Source: Daphnia pulex (taxonomy: Eukaryota; Arthropoda; Branchiopoda; Diplostraca; Daphniidae). From it: a stretch of DNA of 64,000 nucleotides. Numbering within the stretch: the first letter of the stretch is position 1; every line of letters begins with the position of its first letter. The translations under genes were made by a program, and so were the position numbers. The notes beneath the pieces are model-generated. The model was given only the letters and a program-made list of their open reading frames with translations, was not told the DNA's origin and made no database searches. Shown in pieces: positions 58,409 through 64,000 of this stretch. The stretch is taken from NCBI RefSeq assembly GCF_021134715.1, contig NC_060022.1, positions 5,275,001 through 5,339,000 of the forward strand, in the 5' to 3' direction.

Positions 58409-60889
58409 ACCCTCGTTCCCTCTACTAGTATACGAATGCGTCACTCGATACTTACTATGTGTTCACTTTCAAGGTGAAACCCCCCCACTGGAATCGTTCA
58501 ACAATTGAATGTGACGAACGTCTACTTATAACACGTTCAACAACAAAAGCAATCGAAAGGGGGCGGGATCATCTGGATGTATACAAGCGACGATAAAAAA
58601 ACATTTGACGGATCTATCACGCCGATCTATTTCCAATTCCGAATGAGAAACTCGACAACATTCCTCGGCCACACGCAACGCAATAATTTGATCAAGCCCC
58701 TATGATCAATATGTAAGCAAGACTAAGAGAATCAAAGTGTTGCATCATGCAGATGTGATGAAGAGGAATAACAAACAAAACAAAACAAAAATGTTGGGAT
58801 GTACCCCATGAATATGACAGGCAACATCGGTCAATAAATTAACGCTATTTTCCCATTCTCATTCCGCTACTTAGATGGGGGCTAGCTAGCTAGGTCGCGC
58901 GGATAGCTGGAAGAATACATTTTATGGTAAAAGCTGCTGACGCCAGCGGGGACAGCCCGAGCGCAATAACTAATTCATGTTGATATTGTCTATCTTTTGG
59001 TAAGGGGAATAAATTCATTGGCTCCTTTTTTTCTTTGTTCTGACGACGACAGCAACTCCTAAGATAATTCAGGATCAAGGCGAAAGAAGAAGAAGAACTG
59101 TGTGTGTGGGGGAGTCGGCCTTTTTCGGAACTCTCTAACAGAGAAAAGACCAGTGGACCGGTTCCGCTCCAAATGCGCATAACGGCAATGAATTCAGAGC
59201 CTTTTGGATGTTTTATATGTCCTGTCGATAAGATCCTATATTCGTCTTTGCGAAGGCCAACCGTCCGCAATTGGCGGCCGGCCAAAATCCCGGGGATTGC
59301 GAATGTGTACACACACACACACGCATCCAGAAATTAGAAATACAAATAAATAAAGAAAAAGGAGACGAGAGATATTTCGCGACACTCGCACAGAGTCGGC
59401 AACCGCCTGTCGTTCCTGATAAAGTTTCAGATGCCTCGATTAAGAACTCAAAAACGAAAAAAGAAGTGGGGGACCTTCGCCAGGTTCATCATAAAATCAG
59501 AGTGACAGTCATGATAATTAACAATGAGAAGCGTAGCAAAGTCTAGACATTAAAGATATGAAAATCGTAAGAAATATAAAAGGGCGGCTATTTCTTCTGA
59601 TGAAATTTGATTAATATTAAAATCATTTGACTCTGTCAAAAATATTTTTCGAATGACTCCGGGCAAGACACGGCAAAAATAAAAATAAATAAAAAAAATA
59701 AAATAAAATTTGAGAAAAAGGAGGGACTGAGATTTGAATAAAATATGGCGTGACGCTGTTGCAAATTGATGACGAGAGTAAGTTAGTGTTGAAAAATGCT
59801 ACCAAAAACAATTCGAAAAATTGCATACAAAACAGGAATGTCTCTCGATATAGTCTCTCTCTCTTTCGTACCGACTGGAAACGCTTTTTTACCCTTTTTC
59901 TCCAAAAGAAAAATATAAAATTTGTCCTTTTTTTTATATATATTTCCCGTGCGAGTCAAAGGTTTCACAAGCCGCGGTTCCTATTCGAGGACACAACTGG
60001 TTTGTCAGTCAGCCTCCTCCTCCTCAATGTCAGTCACGGTCCAAAAGCATCCGAAAGAGAAAAGGGAAAGATGGTTATCACACGAGGAAACTAGTCAACT
60101 CTGATTGGGTGAAGGCAAAAAAAAAAGACGAAGAAATAATAATAAAAAAAGAAGAAGGAATGGCAGGACTATTTCTGCACAACCAATCGATCGTATTGGG
60201 TCGACAACTGCGGACTGCTAAACAGATAAGATGGCGCGGCTTATCAATGGACGGGCAGGACGACCGTCAACCAAGACATTTCATACTAAGACAATGTAAA
60301 GCAGGCGGCGCAGCACGGGATATATTCGGCCATAAATGTCCGGCAATAAAAAAAGAAAAGGGATAAAAAAAATATCCGTCGATTTTTCGATAGGGAAATA
60401 AAAATAACAAAAAATGTGAGGCAATCGATGGCACTTGACCATCGTTTCTCAAACATGATAGCATCAATTGAGAGAACAAATCCTGTAGCCAATCCAGGGT
60501 CAAACAGTTTGTTGAAGAGGGGCAGCGCCCAGGTTAAAACAAAGGGGTCGAGTGTTTGCTGTGTTCTTTTATTGATCTTATAACACCCAATATCGTTTAA
60601 ATTGTCTTTGTTCGAACGGCAGATTCCGATCTAAAGCTAACTATTTGAACCCATGTTATATCGCGATAATAAAATTGTAATGTGTAGCTCAATATAGGGC
60701 AACACGCACGCACGCACAAAGAAAAGAAAACCGGCTTGCTATCAATACTAAATAGCGAGCTGGCATTTGAAGATGGATTTTTTCAAAGCGTCAAAACGAC
60801 TTTTCTTTTTCCTGGTGGTGTCCGTGGTAACGTTAGAAACAAGGGTCCGTTCCCGCGTGCTCTCCCCTCCTTTGGCCGGGAGAATTCCG

Positions 60890-61185
60890 TCATTGGTTCG
60901 TCGGGCGACCAATGGCTGAAAATTTCGCTTTGGTGGGTGTCCCATACTTGGCAGATCCCCTGCCCTCCTTGGCCCCCCTCCGCCACCCACTCAACCTCCC
61001 TTTCATCCCGCACGACACGTGGAGTGGCGGAAGTAGAATTGCAGTCACGCACAACACATGCAGAGACAGAGAGAGAGAGAGAACCGGCATATGTCGACTT
61101 TCCAGTAGCAACAAAATGCGGCCAATCTTGATTGTATTCCATCACCTTTGTAACTTCACACTGAATCAGCCAATTGAGAGTCTGT
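60890..61185 (+). promoter_or_regulatory. duplicated noncoding block, distal copy
   Basis: Colinear partner of 50044-50355: TCATTGGTTC, six bases, CGACCAAT (60890-60913), GACACGTGGAG (61014-61024), AGTCACGCACA and CATGCA (61043-61061), GTAGCAACAAAATGCGG (61105-61121), CCAATC, CAATTGA. Same orientation and about 10.85 kb apart. Here a GA tract replaces the TGC run of the proximal copy. Confidence 0.6.
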
Positions 61186-64000
61186 TGGATTCCTTTCACA
61201 CCCTCAATTATTACTGTGTGTACACACACACGAACCACTTTTTTATTTTTCTTACCCCGAAAGAAGAAAAAAATGAAGAAACATTATTTGAAAAGGGAAA
61301 AAAGAAAAAAAGATGGGAACACGGTCGACGATTTGGCTACAGTTAGCAACTAGATGGAAATTACTAACTCGAGTGGGCGTCAAAAACCTACGGCTTGAAA
61401 AGAGCCGAGCACTTATTTTGAATTTTGGCGACGGTTACGTTCGACGTTGACTATTGTGCTGATGGTAGCAACAACTCTCCTTCTTGCATCAAGATCAAAT
61501 TGTGGCTCGTTTTCCGACTAGCTCCTCGAGGCAAATTAGGATGTGTTTGTCGGCGAGGTGGTTCCCATTACACCGGCAGGAGAAACCGGCACAAACTGCC
61601 AGTCATCCAAATAATATCGCAGTCGACTCATCTCTACGAAAACGGACAGGATTCCCAGGGTTTCTTCACTCGGAGCGATTTCCGGGGAAGTAGTATTCAG
61701 ACGCGCGTTTGCCATATGTATAACAAACTTGATAATATCATGTTGAACGCAAAGGGAGTCTGAGGAAAAAAAAAAAACTTGTATTCCCAATGAAAAGACC
61801 CTCCCTTAATTTAAGCAATTTGCATCAGAACGCGTTTCAATCAACTTCAAATGCTTGTCAACGAAAAGAGCAAGAAATATGTGATCAAAAGCAGAGCTAT
61901 TTAAGGATTCGCTGTGATTTTTGCCGAGACAATTACTAATTGCATTTTCAAAAGTTAACAAATTTGAAACAAGGAAAACAAAATGAGACATTCAAGTTGC
62001 CAAGTGAAAATCAATATTCCTACAGATCCTGAATCCAAGCAGCGGGTGGGTGTATAAGTTAGTTTAGATTCTTAGCAGTGCGTGTGCGGTGGTGCACTGG
62101 GGAAACCTTGGAATGGCCTTTTCTCGATGACCACATCCTTTCGTGTACGAAGAAGAAGAAGTTGGGCGCAATGAAAGCATCAACAAATTCATCCGCCCAT
62201 TAACACAAACTTGCAATTGCTATAGAAAATGAATGTTTCGTTTACATTCGCCCAGGAAAAAAATTAAAAAACAAAAAAAAATACTACTTAAAAGCTTTCC
62301 ATACATTAAGAAAATTTTTGCCGTTGTCCCGCTGGAGGCGGTTTCTCAGGACACGAAAAATCCTCCTCTGAATAAACGAATAATGCAAAAGAAAAAACAA
62401 AAAAAGAGGAAAAAGATGTTGAGGCTGTTATTTGGTGGTTGAGGAGGCGATGGGAACCTCCTCTTCATGAGCAAGACTGGCGGAAAATTTCTTTTTCCGA
62501 TAGAAAATATAATCGATGGCCTTGGTTGCTAGGTCGCAAAGTTTAAGAGCATCAGCTACCCATGAGCGATCACGATCATTTAACAATTCAAACACCATAC
62601 AACACAATTGCATAATAAGACAAGAGAATGGTGTCGGGCTATAAATTCTCCTTTGCTGTGCAAACCCCCCACTGTGTAACGGCCATTTCCCCTGTTTTTA
62701 CTGGACGTATAAAGAAAAGAATGAACAAAAAACATATTCGGATTTTTCCAGGGATCAACTCAAGAGGCAGCAGCAAACCCCGCAACCCTACTCTATTCGA
62801 TTCGACTGACTTGGATATTTAGCCGATTATTACGACGACGCCTAACCGCAATAAAATAAAAGTCACTCGGCAATCAAAGTGCAATCGTTTCGGAAAAACT
62901 TTTCACCCCAGCGAGAGAAAAAAAAAAGCGTCACATGAATAAGTAATAAGTTTTCCTACAAGGCGATCATTGAATCAACAAACGCCAAGCAAAGTGTATT
63001 AGCTACACTATATATATAGTGTAAGGAGCCTTAGCCACAGGGCTACACAAACAAGATCTACGAGAGATCCTCTTACAGAGCAGCAGCAGCAGGACGCCAA
63101 TATAAAGTAAAAGTTTACCACACACACACCAACCCAGAGCAACTACCATAATTCCTTAACAACGTTCTCGGGTAACCGTTTAACGCAAACACAAGGCCCA
63201 GCGCCCAGACTGCTGCTGCTCTAATTCCAACCTTTATTTTTTCTTTCTCCGGCGACTTTTCCTTGCGAAAGAAAAAATTTATTGTGTAAACGACGTGGTA
63301 AAGTAATTGGAATCGTTTCTAAAAGTGAAACGCAGCTGATTCCAATAATAAAGAAAAGAAAGAAGAAATCAATCCTGAGAGCTGTTAACGTTTGCGTTCA
63401 CTTTCCAACAAACGGTTAATCACTCGTTCTGTACATTTTGGAGAGGAAAAGGACATAAAAACAACACAAAATGTTTGGTACAGAGAAATCCGAGATGTGG
63501 TAGAGCACCACATCCTCGGCAACCGGAAAAATATCATCCACCGAGAAGAAGAAGAGAGAAACTCCCCGCCAACGCCATCTCTAAATAGTTCTATAAGGTT
63601 TCTCTACATTCCTCGGTAGGGGGGGGATATTGCTGCTTTGTATAGAAGCTCTCTATGGCAACAGTAGAATTATTTTAGGCATATAGTATATACTATATAC
63701 TACGAGGGAAGGCAAACAAAATTAAAAAGAATCCACAGGGACATTTTCTCAAGTCTAAAGTTTTGCGGGGCCCAGTCCGAGTTTCCCTCCGCAAATCCAA
63801 TTGGCGGGGCGTCGTACTTGACATGCGTCCCTTTTATTACTACTGGGGTCGTATCGTTAAAAATACATTTCCAACCGAGTGTGTATGTGTGTGTGTGCTC
63901 TTTATATTCCACCCTGTCAAACTTGTTGCTACGCAAAGGCAAATTTATTGGACTTGAGCCCAATCCGAGAAAGAGAAAAACTCAAGAAAAGAGAGAAAAC
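61186..64000. other. right flank, no gene seen
   Basis: No supported coding gene. An inverted repeat ACACTATATATATAGTGT lies at 63006-63023, and a TATA-rich palindromic stretch near 63680-63702. Frames near 61.4-61.8 and 63.7-63.96 kb have no recognisable domain. Confidence 0.4.

Larger units (their letters stand above)
51331..60885. other. distal upstream region of dsx-B, no gene seen
   Basis: No supported coding gene. All frames are short or lack promoter and splice context. (CA)n tracts lie at 55323-55341 and 58390-58408. It contains the GCCATTTTG cluster described separately. It probably holds regulatory DNA and long 5'UTR introns. Confidence 0.4.

Noticed and set aside
58890..59318. 142-codon minus-strand frame
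   Set aside because: No ATG-proximal promoter, no domain, repeat-derived Ser/His stretches, and an equally open frame on the other strand.
60783..61346. Overlapping 131-151 codon frames on both strands
   Set aside because: They run through the duplicated noncoding block. The reading frame is not kept between the two copies of the block, so protein coding is unlikely.
63006..63023. Perfect inverted repeat ACACTATATATATAGTGT
   Set aside because: A short AT palindrome is common in AT-rich DNA, with no sign of a terminator, mobile-element end or hairpin RNA.

Overview
The window reads as nuclear DNA of a branchiopod crustacean, most likely Daphnia. The introns are mostly 50-130 bases, the long intergenic stretches are AT-rich and full of (CA)n and (GA)n microsatellites, and the window holds a tandem group of doublesex (dsx) type genes, i-type lysozymes, LZIC and a mitochondrial folate carrier. 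The species cannot be fixed from this text alone. All exon models were built by hand from open frames plus GT/AG signals. The carrier, the P5B ATPase, both lysozymes and LZIC all close to whole numbers of codons.

Layout. 0.3-2.3 kb: two uncertain minus-strand secreted-protein models. 4.5-6.3 kb: SLC25A32-like folate/FAD carrier (minus) with two alternative last exons. 7.9-12.5 kb: 14-exon P5B (ATP13A) polyamine-type P-ATPase (minus). 13.4-14.3 and 16.4-17.4 kb: two tandem i-type lysozyme-like genes (minus), each with a TATA box. 18.1-18.9 kb: LZIC (plus). 19-25.9 kb: no gene seen. 26.0-46.0 kb: a three-member dsx cluster, all minus strand and all with one uninterrupted coding exon preceded by a 5'UTR intron. 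These are a DM-less member here called dsx-C (26.0-26.8 kb), dsx-A (32.8-33.7 kb) and dsx-B (45.0-46.0 kb). 46-64 kb: about 18 kb without a recognisable gene, rich in GAGA/CA tracts and repeated candidate regulatory sequence, probably the upstream regulatory territory and 5'UTR exons of dsx-B.

The main discovery candidate is dsx-C. It keeps the C-terminal helical domain shared by the two DM-domain genes and the same gene architecture, but has no zinc-binding DM domain, so it could act as a natural inhibitor or dimer partner of Dsx. Around the cluster are repeated noncoding elements: a 5'UTR exon and donor shared by dsx-B and dsx-C, a 3' element shared by dsx-B and dsx-C, a two-part upstream block present three times, and a roughly 300-base block duplicated at 50.0 and 60.9 kb. 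In Daphnia magna Dsx1 drives environmental male determination and has alternative promoters and an associated long noncoding RNA. The upstream half of the window is where equivalent elements would be expected.
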